Notes under the pieces: generated by a model
What the model was told of the DNA's origin: nothing
The model's database searches: none
What the model saw: the letters and a program-made list of their open reading frames with translations, nothing else
Program-made: the position numbers and the translations under genes
From: Glycomyces sp. L485
GTDB lineage: Bacteria > Actinomycetota > Actinomycetes > Mycobacteriales > Micromonosporaceae
DNA length: 57,695 nucleotides
Assembly: GCF_022548875.1 (NCBI RefSeq)
Contig: NZ_JAKZEW010000028.1
Span: forward strand, 1 to 57,695
Reading direction: 5' to 3'
Part shown: one piece after another, positions 25,871 through 33,233 of the stretch
Numbering within the stretch: the stretch's first letter is position 1
Layout of the letters: every line of letters starts with the position of its first letter

Positions 25871-25897
25871 GCCATCGAGGCGGTCGCTTGCTTACTG
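25871..25897 (-). terminator. trp attenuator hairpin
   Basis: Read on the minus strand, AAGCGACCGCC (ends near 25891) and GGCGGTCGCTT form a perfect 11-bp stem around a TCGAT loop (coordinates by eye, about 25863-25891 at the core). It lies between the Trp leader peptide and trpEG, where ribosome stalling at Trp codons would be expected to control its formation. No U-run follows, typical of actinobacterial terminators. Confidence 0.75.
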
Positions 25898-25921
25898 CAC
25901 GCAGGAGCAATGGACGCCGCC

Positions 25922-25960
25922 TCAGCGACGCCACCACCAGTTGCGTGCGTGAACTCTCAC
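25922..25960 (-). CDS. trpL: trp leader peptide (12 residues, three Trp codons)
   Basis: The minus strand reads MRVHARNWWWRR followed by TGA, with three consecutive Trp codons at 25939-25931. It lies 121 bp upstream of trpEG and is followed by a strong hairpin. The GTG start is 8 bp after a TACTAT -10 hexamer (25973-25968), so the transcript probably begins at the start codon itself: a leaderless leader peptide, common in actinobacteria. Stalling at the Trp codons when Trp-tRNA is scarce would prevent attenuation and raise trpEG expression. Confidence 0.87.
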   Translation of the reverse strand: MRVHARNWWWRR

Positions 25961-25967
25961 GCCGCTG

Positions 25968-25973
25968 ATAGTA
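25968..25973 (-). promoter_or_regulatory. trpL-trpEG promoter -10 element
   Basis: TACTAT on the minus strand fits the TANNNT -10 consensus, 7 bp from the trpL GTG. No good -35 hexamer is seen at 16-18 bp spacing. It faces away from the ileS -10 (26026-26031), so the two amino-acid-controlled promoters are back to back about 53 bp apart. Confidence 0.6.
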
Positions 25974-26025
25974 CATGCCCGGGGCGCCGAACGAAATCCG
26001 GTAGGAGCCCGACCCGGGGTGGCGC

Positions 26026-26031
26026 TACACT
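26026..26031 (+). promoter_or_regulatory. ileS promoter -10 element
   Basis: TACACT fits the -10 consensus and would place the transcript start near 26038, just before the T-box stem I. No convincing -35 is visible. Confidence 0.5.
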
Positions 26032-26037
26032 TGCACG

Positions 26038-26248
26038 CAACAGCGTCGACCCGGCGATCACCGGTGAGCTTCCGGAAGAACGGGCCCACGGCCCCACTAG
26101 ACCCGGACGGACGCGGCCCGTCACGCCGCCGAATCGAGCGGACGCGCCTTCGGGTGCGTCAAGCGAGGTGGTACCGCGGGCCCTCCGGGTCCGTCCTCGC
26201 ACACCAGATGTCCGCAAGGTGTGATGAGGAGACGGAGACACCGAGCCA
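26038..26248 (+). ncRNA. Ile T-box riboswitch (translational type) upstream of ileS
   Basis: The leader has the hallmarks of an actinobacterial ileS T-box. A short stem I presents AUC, the Ile specifier codon, at 26057-26059 (GCGATCACCGGTGAGC). The T-box bulge GGTGGTACCGCG (26167-26178), complementary to uncharged tRNA 3' ends, lies in a helix GCGAGG (26163-26168) / CCTCGC (26195-26200). The alternative partner of CCGTCCTC (26191-26198) is GAGG..ACGG (26226-26235), which is the Shine-Dalgarno region; so uncharged tRNA-Ile would free the ribosome site. No intrinsic terminator is seen, so control is of translation. Confidence 0.92.
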
Positions 26249-29200
26249 ATGGCTTATCCACTCGACGACCCCAAACGGGGCGTGCCCGCGAGCCCGAACC
26301 TGCCCGAGGTCGAACGCCGCGTCCTCGACTTCTGGGCTGAGGACGACACCTTCGGCGCCTCCGTGGAGGCCCGCGAGGCCGGCGACCGGGGCGACAACGA
26401 GTTCGTCTTCTACGACGGCCCGCCGTTCGCCAACGGCCTACCGCACTACGGGCACCTCCTCACCGGCTACGTCAAGGACATCGTGCCCCGCTACCAGACC
26501 ATGCGGGGCCGACGCGTCGAGCGCCGCTTCGGCTGGGACACCCACGGCATGCCCGCCGAGGTCACGACCGAGAAGGAGCTCGGCCTGAAGTCCAAGGCCG
26601 ACATCGAGGAATACGGAGTCGACCGCTTCAACGCCGCCGCGAAGGCCTCGGTCCTCCAGTTCACCGACGAGTGGGTCGAGTACGTGACCCGCCAGGCCCG
26701 CTGGGTCGACTTCGACAACGACTACAAGACGCTCGACCTGGACTACATGGAGAGCGTCATGTGGGCCTTCAAGACCCTCTACGACAAGGGCCTGATCTAC
26801 GAGGGCTACCGCGTCCTGTGGTACTGCTGGCGCTGCGAGACGCCGCTGGCCGCCACCGAGACCAAGATGGACGACACCTACCAGGACCGGCAGGACCCGG
26901 CCGTCACCGTCGGGCTCGACGTCACCGGCGACGGACCGCTCGCGGGGACCAAGCTCCTGGTGTGGACGACCACGCCGTGGACCCTGCCGTCGAACCTGGC
27001 CGCCGCCGTCCACCCCGACGTCGACTACGTCGTCGTCGAGGCCGAGGGCTCGCGGTACCTGCTCGCCGAGGCCCGCCTCGCCGCGTACGCCCGTGAACTC
27101 GGCGAACAGGCCGACGTCGTGAGCCGCCACAAGGGCACCGAGCTGATCGGCCTGACCTACAACCCGCCGTTCGACTTCTTCGCCGGGCGCACCAACGCCC
27201 ACCAGGTCCTCGCGGCCGACTACGTCACGACCGAGGACGGCACCGGCGTCGTCCACATCGCACCGGCATTCGGTGAGGAGGACAAGCTCGTCACCGACGC
27301 CGCCGGCATCGAACCGGTGGTGCCCGTCGACGACTCCGGCAAGTTCACCGAGGAGGTGCCGCCGTACGCGGGCATGCACGTCTTCGACGCGAACAAGGCG
27401 ATCATCAAGGACCTCAAGGCGACCGAGCGGCTGCTGCGCCACGACACCTACAACCACAACTACCCGCACTGCTGGCGCTGCGGGTCGCCGTTGATCCAGC
27501 GCGCCCTGTCGGCGTGGTTCGTCGCGGTCACCAAGTTCCGCGACCGCATGGTCGAGCTCAACCGGCAGATCGACTGGACTCCCGCACACGTCAGGGACGG
27601 CCAGTTCGGCAAGTGGCTGGAGGGCGCCCGCGACTGGAACATCAGCCGCAACCGCTTCTGGGGCGCGCCGATCCCGGTATGGGTGAGCGACGACCCCGCC
27701 CATCCCCGCGTCGACGTGTACGGCTCGCTCGAAGAGCTGGAGCGCGACTTCGGCGTCGCGGTGACCGACCTGCACCGGCCCGGGATCGACGAGCTGACCC
27801 GGCCCAACCCCGACGACCCGACCGGGGCGTCGACCATGCGCCGCGTCCCCGAGGTCCTCGACTGCTGGTTCGAGTCCGGCTCGATGCCGTTCGCGCAGGT
27901 CCACTACCCGTTCGAGAACACCGACTGGTTCGAGCACCACTACCCGGGCGACTTCATCGTCGAGTACACCGCGCAGACCCGCGGCTGGTTCTACACGCTC
28001 CACGTCCTCGCGACGGCCCTGTTCGACCGGCCCGCGTTCCGCACCGCCCTGGTCCACGGGACGCTGCTGGGCGCCGACGGCGCGAAGATGTCGAAGTCGC
28101 TGAAGAACTACCCGGACGTGCGCACCTCGTTCGAGCAGTACGGCTCCGACGCGATGCGCTGGTTCCTGGTGGCCTCCCCGGTGCTGCGCGGCGGCGACAT
28201 GCCCGTCTCCGAGACCGGGTTCCGAGACGCGGTCCGCCAGATCGTCCTGCCGCTGTGGAACGTGTGGTACTTCTACACGCTGTACGCCGGGGCCGCCGGA
28301 TACGAGGCGACGCCCGAGCAGGCCCGCGCGAGTGCGCTCGCCAGCGAGAACCAGCTCGACCGGTACCTGCTGGCCAAGACCCGCGAACTTGTCGAGGCCT
28401 CCACCGAGGCCATGGACGCCTACGACCTCGCCGGCGCGACCGCCGCGTTCCGCGCCTACCTGGAGTCGCTGACGAACTGGTACGTGCGGCGCTCGCGCGA
28501 CCGGTTCTGGGAGGGCGACGAGGACGGCTTCGCGACGCTCGCCGTCGCGCTCAAGACCGCCTGCGAGGTGGCCGCGCCGCTGCTGCCGCTCATCACCGAG
28601 GACGTCTGGCGCGGCCTGACCGGCGGCCGCTCGGTGCATCTGGCCGACTGGCCGGACCCCGAGGACCTTCCGGCCGACCACGAGCTGGTCGAGGCGATGG
28701 ACGCGGTGCGCGAGATCGCTTCGGTCGGCCTGTTCATGCGCAAGGACCGCAGGCTGCGCGTGCGCCTGCCCCTGGCCTCGGTCACCGTCGCCACCGGCCA
28801 CGCCGAGCGGCTCGCGCCGTTCGCGGAACTGCTCGAGGACGAGCTCAACGTCAAGGCCGTCGAGTTCGACTCGGACATCGACGCGTACTCCAAGTCCGAC
28901 CTCAAGCTGGTGCCGCGCGTCCTCGGACCGAGGCTCGGCAAGGACGTGCAGCGGGTCATCAAGTCCGTCAAGGGCGGCGACTGGACCGTCGAGGACGGCA
29001 CGGTGACCGCCGGCGGCGTCGAGTTGGAGGAGGGCGAGTACGAGCTGACCACCGTGGCGGTCGACGCCGACCACACCGAGGCGCTGCCGAACGGCGCCGG
29101 GGTGCTGGTGCTCGACACCGAGGTGACGCCCGAACTGGCCGCCGAGGGCGCGGCCCGTGACGTCGTGCGCGTCGTCCAGCAGGCCCGCAAGGACGCCGAT

Positions 29201-29395
29201 CTGGACATCACCGACCGCGTGGCGGTGACCGTCGACGCGCCGGACGAAGTCCGGTCGGCGGTCGAGGCGCACGAGGAGTTCGTCAAGGGCGAGACCCTGG
29301 CGCTGGAGCTCGGCTTCGGCGATCTGGGTGAGGACGCGACGGCGGGCGAGGCCGGAGACGGCCAGAGCGTCAAGGCAGCGGTCCGCAAGCTGTAG
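26249..29395 (+). CDS. ileS: Isoleucyl-tRNA synthetase (eukaryote-like type)
   Basis: This 1048-residue class I synthetase charges tRNA-Ile. The HIGH motif appears as HYGH ([20 protein letters not shown]), the KMSKS motif as [15 protein letters not shown], and the CP1 editing domain spans the region with [14 protein letters not shown]. The length, [10 protein letters not shown] element and lack of a C-terminal zinc-finger match the eukaryote-like (IleS2, often mupirocin-tolerant) clade normal for actinobacteria. ATG at 26249 follows the T-box and its GGAG. A strong hairpin lies after the stop. Confidence 0.96.
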   Translation: MAYPLDDPKRGVPASPNLPEVERRVLDFWAEDDTFGASVEAREAGDRGDNEFVFYDGPPFANGLPHYGHLLTGYVKDIVPRYQTMRGRRVERRFGWDTHGMPAEVTTEKELGLKSKADIEEYGVDRFNAAAKASVLQFTDEWVEYVTRQARWVDFDNDYKTLDLDYMESVMWAFKTLYDKGLIYEGYRVLWYCWRCETPLAATETKMDDTYQDRQDPAVTVGLDVTGDGPLAGTKLLVWTTTPWTLPSNLAAAVHPDVDYVVVEAEGSRYLLAEARLAAYARELGEQADVVSRHKGTELIGLTYNPPFDFFAGRTNAHQVLAADYVTTEDGTGVVHIAPAFGEEDKLVTDAAGIEPVVPVDDSGKFTEEVPPYAGMHVFDANKAIIKDLKATERLLRHDTYNHNYPHCWRCGSPLIQRALSAWFVAVTKFRDRMVELNRQIDWTPAHVRDGQFGKWLEGARDWNISRNRFWGAPIPVWVSDDPAHPRVDVYGSLEELERDFGVAVTDLHRPGIDELTRPNPDDPTGASTMRRVPEVLDCWFESGSMPFAQVHYPFENTDWFEHHYPGDFIVEYTAQTRGWFYTLHVLATALFDRPAFRTALVHGTLLGADGAKMSKSLKNYPDVRTSFEQYGSDAMRWFLVASPVLRGGDMPVSETGFRDAVRQIVLPLWNVWYFYTLYAGAAGYEATPEQARASALASENQLDRYLLAKTRELVEASTEAMDAYDLAGATAAFRAYLESLTNWYVRRSRDRFWEGDEDGFATLAVALKTACEVAAPLLPLITEDVWRGLTGGRSVHLADWPDPEDLPADHELVEAMDAVREIASVGLFMRKDRRLRVRLPLASVTVATGHAERLAPFAELLEDELNVKAVEFDSDIDAYSKSDLKLVPRVLGPRLGKDVQRVIKSVKGGDWTVEDGTVTAGGVELEEGEYELTTVAVDADHTEALPNGAGVLVLDTEVTPELAAEGAARDVVRVVQQARKDADLDITDRVAVTVDAPDEVRSAVEAHEEFVKGETLALELGFGDLGEDATAGEAGDGQSVKAAVRKL

Positions 29396-29403
29396 CGACG
29401 GCG

Positions 29404-29434
29404 AGGGGCCGGAGCGCTTCGCGCTCCGGCCCCT
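29404..29434 (+). terminator. ileS terminator
   Basis: A near-perfect 14-bp GC stem (29404-29417 with 29421-29434; AGGGGCCGGAGCGC / GCGCTCCGGCCCCT) around a TTC loop lies 9 bp past the ileS stop. It may also serve the convergent toxin gene, whose stop is 11 bp further on. Confidence 0.8.
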
Positions 29435-29444
29435 GCCCGCTCGG

Positions 29445-29831
29445 TCATTTCCGCGGGGACACCCACTTGACCAGGACGTTGGCGATTTCATCGACTTCGT
29501 AGTCGCCTTGGGCGACCGCCCGAACGAATTCATCGGCTTCGTCCGGGGACGGAGGTCGCAGGTGAGAGCCGTTCATGCCATACATCATCTTCGCCGCCAC
29601 ATAGGCGAGGCGCTTATTGCCGTCGATCATGGCGTGGTTCCGGGCGAGGGAGTGCAGTAGGGCTGCCGCTTTCTCATGGAGCGGCGGATACGCTTCGACG
29701 CCGAACACGCAGGCCTGCGGTCGGGCCAACGCGGATTCGAGCAGTCCCCAGTCCCGGACCGGTGGCGGTTCCAATCCGGTGACCCCGCGCGCGATCTTCG
29801 TCAGGTCGTCGAGGTTCAGATACAAGGTCAT
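29445..29831 (-). CDS. doc: Doc-type toxin (Fic fold)
   Basis: This 128-residue protein is a Doc-family toxin: LNLDDLTKIARGVTGLEPP at the start, RDWGLLESALARPQACVFG (the Doc substrate region), and the Fic motif in HAMIDGNKRLAYVAAKMM. Doc toxins phosphorylate EF-Tu and stop translation until bound by an antitoxin. The catalytic His, Asp/Glu position and GNKR are all present, so it is probably active. It overlaps the upstream antitoxin gene by 4 bp (ATGA). Confidence 0.9.
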   Translation of the reverse strand: MTLYLNLDDLTKIARGVTGLEPPPVRDWGLLESALARPQACVFGVEAYPPLHEKAAALLHSLARNHAMIDGNKRLAYVAAKMMYGMNGSHLRPPSPDEADEFVRAVAQGDYEVDEIANVLVKWVSPRK

Positions 29832-30025
29832 TTCGCGAGCCGGTCCAGGATCTCCTTGTCCTCTTCCAGCGTCTGAGCCAGCAGCTCATCGAACCGCTGC
29901 TGCCGCTCGGTCAGGAACGTGTGCACCGCTTCGGTGACGATGTCGTGCTTGGATCGGCGCTCCTGTGCGGCACGCTCCGTCAGCAGGCGGTCGTCTTCTT
30001 CTGAGAGTCGCAACGTCATGGCCAT
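29828..30025 (-). CDS. Ribbon-helix-helix antitoxin
   Basis: This 65-residue protein has a CopG/Arc-like ribbon-helix-helix (TLRLSEEDDRLLTERAAQ, then a helix-turn-helix-like KHDIVTEAVHTFL) and a charged C-terminal helix rich in Glu/Leu (FDELLAQTLEEDKEILDRL) suited to plug the Doc active site. It replaces the usual Phd antitoxin. Translation probably begins at the ATG at 30025, where a leaderless transcript would start 7 bp after TAGCAT (30037-30032). A palindrome upstream is the likely autoregulatory operator. Confidence 0.85.
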   Translation of the reverse strand: MAMTLRLSEEDDRLLTERAAQERRSKHDIVTEAVHTFLTERQQRFDELLAQTLEEDKEILDRLAK

Positions 30026-30035
30026 CAGTTGATGC

Positions 30036-30058
30036 TACCGCGTGATACCACGTGGTAT
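30036..30058. promoter_or_regulatory. Toxin-antitoxin operator
   Basis: ATACCACGTGGTAT (30045-30058) is a perfect 14-bp palindrome, preceded by a partial direct repeat (TACCGCGTG 30036-30044 versus TACCACGTG 30047-30055). It sits just upstream of the -10 (TAGCAT), where a ribbon-helix-helix antitoxin would autoregulate. Confidence 0.6.
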
Positions 30059-30076
30059 TGATGCTTCGGCGACGTG

Positions 30077-30691
30077 TCAGCAGACCGGATCGCGCCACAT
30101 CGGGATGAGGGCGGGACCGCCGCCTGGCAGGCGGATGGGCTCGCCGGTCGGCTCGAACCCGAAACGACGGACCAGCCGCGCCGATCCCTCGTTGCTCGCC
30201 TCCAGGTACGTCGGCATCCGCTCGGCGTCGGCGATAGCGAGCCGCTCGCGCATGATCGCGCTTCCGACCCCGCTGCCGCGGTAGCCGGGCTGGACCGCCA
30301 GCGAATGGAAGTACAGGTGCCCCGCCGCGGTCGGATGGCGTTCGGCGGTCAGCCGCGCCACCGTCGCCGCGCGGCCCAGTGCCGCCGTCCCGGCTATCTC
30401 GGCCATCGCCGCGAGCTCGGCGGCCTCGGCGTGGAAGCGGTCGGCCGAATCGGCCGGGATCCAGGTCGAGGAGCCCCGGATCGCCCCGTCCAGCTCGGCC
30501 GCCCACACCTCGTCGCCCGCGAGCGCCCGGCGCAGCAGGTCCCGGAAGAAGGCCACACGGTGCTCCTCGGGGACCTCGCCGCCCATGATCCACACGTTCA
30601 GCGGCTCGTCGGCGAACGCTTCCGCGTAGGCGGGCAGCAGCGCGTCGAGGCCGCTCTGATCGATCTGGCGGACGGTGATGCGTGAAGTCAT
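30077..30691 (-). CDS. GNAT-family N-acetyltransferase
   Basis: This 204-residue protein has the acetyl-CoA motif in HSLAVQPGYRGSGVGSAIM and a C-terminal ASNEGSARLVRRFGFEPTG typical of GNAT enzymes. Substrate unknown. ATG at 30691 is preferred because the frame extends upstream through a regulatory sequence only. Its promoter region is shared with the importer lipoprotein gene and contains a Fur/Zur-type palindrome, so it may belong to the same metal regulon. Confidence 0.78.
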   Translation of the reverse strand: MTSRITVRQIDQSGLDALLPAYAEAFADEPLNVWIMGGEVPEEHRVAFFRDLLRRALAGDEVWAAELDGAIRGSSTWIPADSADRFHAEAAELAAMAEIAGTAALGRAATVARLTAERHPTAAGHLYFHSLAVQPGYRGSGVGSAIMRERLAIADAERMPTYLEASNEGSARLVRRFGFEPTGEPIRLPGGGPALIPMWRDPVC

Positions 30692-30708
30692 AATGACAAT
30701 GGTTATCA
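30690..30708. promoter_or_regulatory. Fur/Zur-type metal box 1 (divergent promoter)
   Basis: CATAATGACAATGGTTATC matches 15 of 19 positions of the classic GATAATGATAATCATTATC Fur box; the 7-1-7 core is TGACAAT-G-GTTATCA. TATCAT (30704-30709) is the -10 for the plus strand and TATGAT (30710-30705 on the minus strand) for the GNAT gene, so a bound regulator would block both promoters. Confidence 0.7.
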
Positions 30709-30786
30709 TAATCTTCATGGCCGGGCGTCTCCGGCCGCCCTTGCGAGCGGGCACCGGCCCGCCAGGCCCCTTGCGGAGGAGATTCA

Positions 30787-32319
30787 GTGCAGCACCCACC
30801 CGACCGGCGACGCCGGTTCGCATTCCCCGTCGCCGTCGCAGCAGTCATGGCGATCACCGCCGCCTGCTCAGCCGGATCGGCCGCCGACGAGGACGCCTCC
30901 GGAGGCGGCGTCCTGCGCTACGGCACCGTGGCCGCCGGCGGGGCCTCGCCCGTGACCGACCCGCACGGCTCCCTGTTCAACGAGTCCGACTGGGTCCGCC
31001 ACACCGCCGTCTACGACCTGCTGCTGCGCCTGGGCGACGACCACGAACCGGCCCCCGCGCTCGCCACCGGCTGGGAGGCCGACGACGACGCCACCGAGTG
31101 GACGTTCACCATCCGCGACGACGCCGAGTTCAGCGACGGCTCGCCCGTCACCGCCGCCGACGTGCTGTACAGCATGGAGCGCATGGACGAGCAGGCGGCG
31201 GCCAACGGCGGCCGGCTCGGCACGGTCGACGTCTCCTCCAGCGAGGCCGTGGACGAGACCACCCTCGTCGTCGCCACCACCACGCCCGACGCCGAGCTGC
31301 CCCGCATCCTCGCCGGCATGGTCTTCGTCGTCCCCGACCGCGCGACCGAGTTCGACGAGCCGGTCGGCTCCGGCCCCTACCTCCTCGACGAGATCGACGC
31401 GGCCGGCACGGCCCGCCTGAGCCGCAACCCCGACTGGTGGGGCGGCACCGACGGCCCCGCCGTCCTCGAACTCCACGGATTCGAGGACCCGCAGGCACTG
31501 GCCTCGGCCCTCACCTCAGGAGCGCTCGACGTGGCCGCCGGCGTCTCTCCCGCCGCGGCAAAGGCCGCGGTCGCCGAAGGCGGCCTCGAACTCGTCCGCC
31601 GAACCGGAGCCGAGACCGCGCCGCTGCTCATGCGCCTGGACGCGGCCCCCTTCGACGACCCGCAGGTCCGTCGGGCCGTCAAGCTCGCCCTCGACCGCCC
31701 TGCCATGGTCGAGCAGGTGTACCTCGGCTACGGGACCGTCGGGAACGACATGATCAAACTGGCCGACCCGTCGGTGCCCGCCGACGCCGAGCCGGTCGAA
31801 CACGACCTCGACCAGGCACGAGACCTGCTCGCCGAGGCCGGACACCCGGACGGCTTCGCGATCGACCTGCACACCACGACCGCCTACCCGAGCATGCTCA
31901 CCGCCGCGACGGTCGCGGCCCAGCAGCTCGGCGAGATCGGGATCGACGTGACCGTCGAAGAGCACTCCCCGAGCACCTACTGGTCCGAGGCCTACACGGT
32001 CGAGTCGTTCACCGTCGGCTACTACACCGACACCCCGTTCGCCACCACCGTTCGCCAGACCACGCTCACCACCTCCGCGTTCTCCGACACCGGTTGGAGC
32101 GACGAGGACTTCGACGCCGCGTTCGCCGCCGCGATGGCGACCGTCGACGACCAGGCGCGCAACGACGCGCTCGGCGAGCTGCACCACCGCATGGCCGCCG
32201 AGGGCGGCTGGGCCGTGTGGGGCTTCGGCGACGGCCTCGACCTCCGCACGTCCGCGGTCGAAGGGCTGCCCGAAGGCCCAGGCAGGTTCTACCTCGCCGA
32301 AGCGACCGTCGGCGACTGA
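30787..32319 (+). CDS. Peptide/nickel-type ABC transporter substrate-binding lipoprotein
   Basis: This 510-residue protein belongs to the SBP_bac_5 family (DppA/NikA-like) that captures dipeptides, nickel or metal-chelates outside the cell. It has a signal peptide with lipobox AITAAC (Cys27 to be lipidated), and family motifs LRYGTVAAGG, YDLLLRLGDD, DGSPVTAADVLYSMERM, VGSGPYLLDEID and VRRAVKLALDRPAMVEQVYLG. The start is GTG at 30787, with GGAGGAGA upstream. It starts a transport operon under metal box 1, which suggests uptake of a metal-metallophore complex rather than peptide; this is inference. Confidence 0.88.
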   Translation: MQHPPDRRRRFAFPVAVAAVMAITAACSAGSAADEDASGGGVLRYGTVAAGGASPVTDPHGSLFNESDWVRHTAVYDLLLRLGDDHEPAPALATGWEADDDATEWTFTIRDDAEFSDGSPVTAADVLYSMERMDEQAAANGGRLGTVDVSSSEAVDETTLVVATTTPDAELPRILAGMVFVVPDRATEFDEPVGSGPYLLDEIDAAGTARLSRNPDWWGGTDGPAVLELHGFEDPQALASALTSGALDVAAGVSPAAAKAAVAEGGLELVRRTGAETAPLLMRLDAAPFDDPQVRRAVKLALDRPAMVEQVYLGYGTVGNDMIKLADPSVPADAEPVEHDLDQARDLLAEAGHPDGFAIDLHTTTAYPSMLTAATVAAQQLGEIGIDVTVEEHSPSTYWSEAYTVESFTVGYYTDTPFATTVRQTTLTTSAFSDTGWSDEDFDAAFAAAMATVDDQARNDALGELHHRMAAEGGWAVWGFGDGLDLRTSAVEGLPEGPGRFYLAEATVGD

Positions 32320-32321
32320 CC

Positions 32322-33233
32322 GTGTGGGCGGTCCGCGCCGCGCTGGTGATCGCCGTGGTCGCCAGCGCGGTCTTCGCCGTCACCGCACTGCTCCCCGGTG
32401 ACGCCGCCGACGTCGCGGCCGGGGCCGACCGTGCCGCCGCCGAACAGATCCGCAGCGCCACGGGCCAGGACGCGTCCGCACTTTCAAGACTCGGCGACTG
32501 GTGGTGGGGCGTGGCGCGCGGCGACCTGGGGTCGTCGCTGGTGGACGGCGCCCCGGTCGCCCCGCTGGTCTTGCGGCGCTTCGGCTCGACCCTGGCGGTG
32601 GCGGCGCCCGCGTGGGCGCTGGCGGTCGCCGTCGGCGCCTTGATCGCCGTGCTCGCGGCGGCCCGGCGCGGCAGGAGAGGTGACGGCGCCGCCACGGCGG
32701 CCGTCGCGGTCGCGGCGGGGGTCCCGGAGTCGGTGCTGCTCATCGTGCTGGTGCTGGTCTTGTCGACCGGTCTGGGATGGCTGCCCGCGGTCTCGACGCT
32801 GCCGCCCGGTGTGGGGCCGGTCGCGGCCCCGGAGGTTCTGGTGCTGCCGGTGCTGGCGCTCGCGCTGCCGTCCGCCGCGTGGGCCGCCCGGACGCTGCGG
32901 GGTCCGGCCGAGGACGCGCTTCGCGATCCGGTCGTGGCCTCGGCGGTGGAGCGCGGCGTGCCGCTGCTCCGGGTGGGGTGGCGGCACGTGCTGCCGCGGC
33001 TCGCGCCGCCGTTGGCGCAGTCCGCGGCGGTGCTGGCCGGCGCGGTCCTCGGCGGCGGCGCCGTGGTCGAGAGCCTCCTGGACTACCCGGGCCTGGGGCG
33101 GCTCCTCGTCGGTGCGGTGGCGTCGCGGGACGTGCCGGTGGTGCAGGGCGCTGCGCTGGTGTTGACCGCGGTGAGCGTGTTCGCGCTGACCGCCGCCGAT
33201 GCGCTGACGAAGCGACGGGCGGGGAGACCATGA
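32322..33233 (+). CDS. ABC transporter permease (DppB/NikB-like)
   Basis: This 303-residue membrane protein has the usual six helices of DppB-type permeases: first helix at residues ~5-22, a periplasmic segment with LGDWWWGVARGDLGSSLVDG (the DppB signature), and the EAA loop near VASAVERGVPLLRVGWRHVLPR, then ESLLDYPGLGRLLVGAV. GTG at 32322 begins 2 bp after the lipoprotein stop. The stop overlaps the next start (ATGA). Confidence 0.85.
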   Translation: MWAVRAALVIAVVASAVFAVTALLPGDAADVAAGADRAAAEQIRSATGQDASALSRLGDWWWGVARGDLGSSLVDGAPVAPLVLRRFGSTLAVAAPAWALAVAVGALIAVLAAARRGRRGDGAATAAVAVAAGVPESVLLIVLVLVLSTGLGWLPAVSTLPPGVGPVAAPEVLVLPVLALALPSAAWAARTLRGPAEDALRDPVVASAVERGVPLLRVGWRHVLPRLAPPLAQSAAVLAGAVLGGGAVVESLLDYPGLGRLLVGAVASRDVPVVQGAALVLTAVSVFALTAADALTKRRAGRP

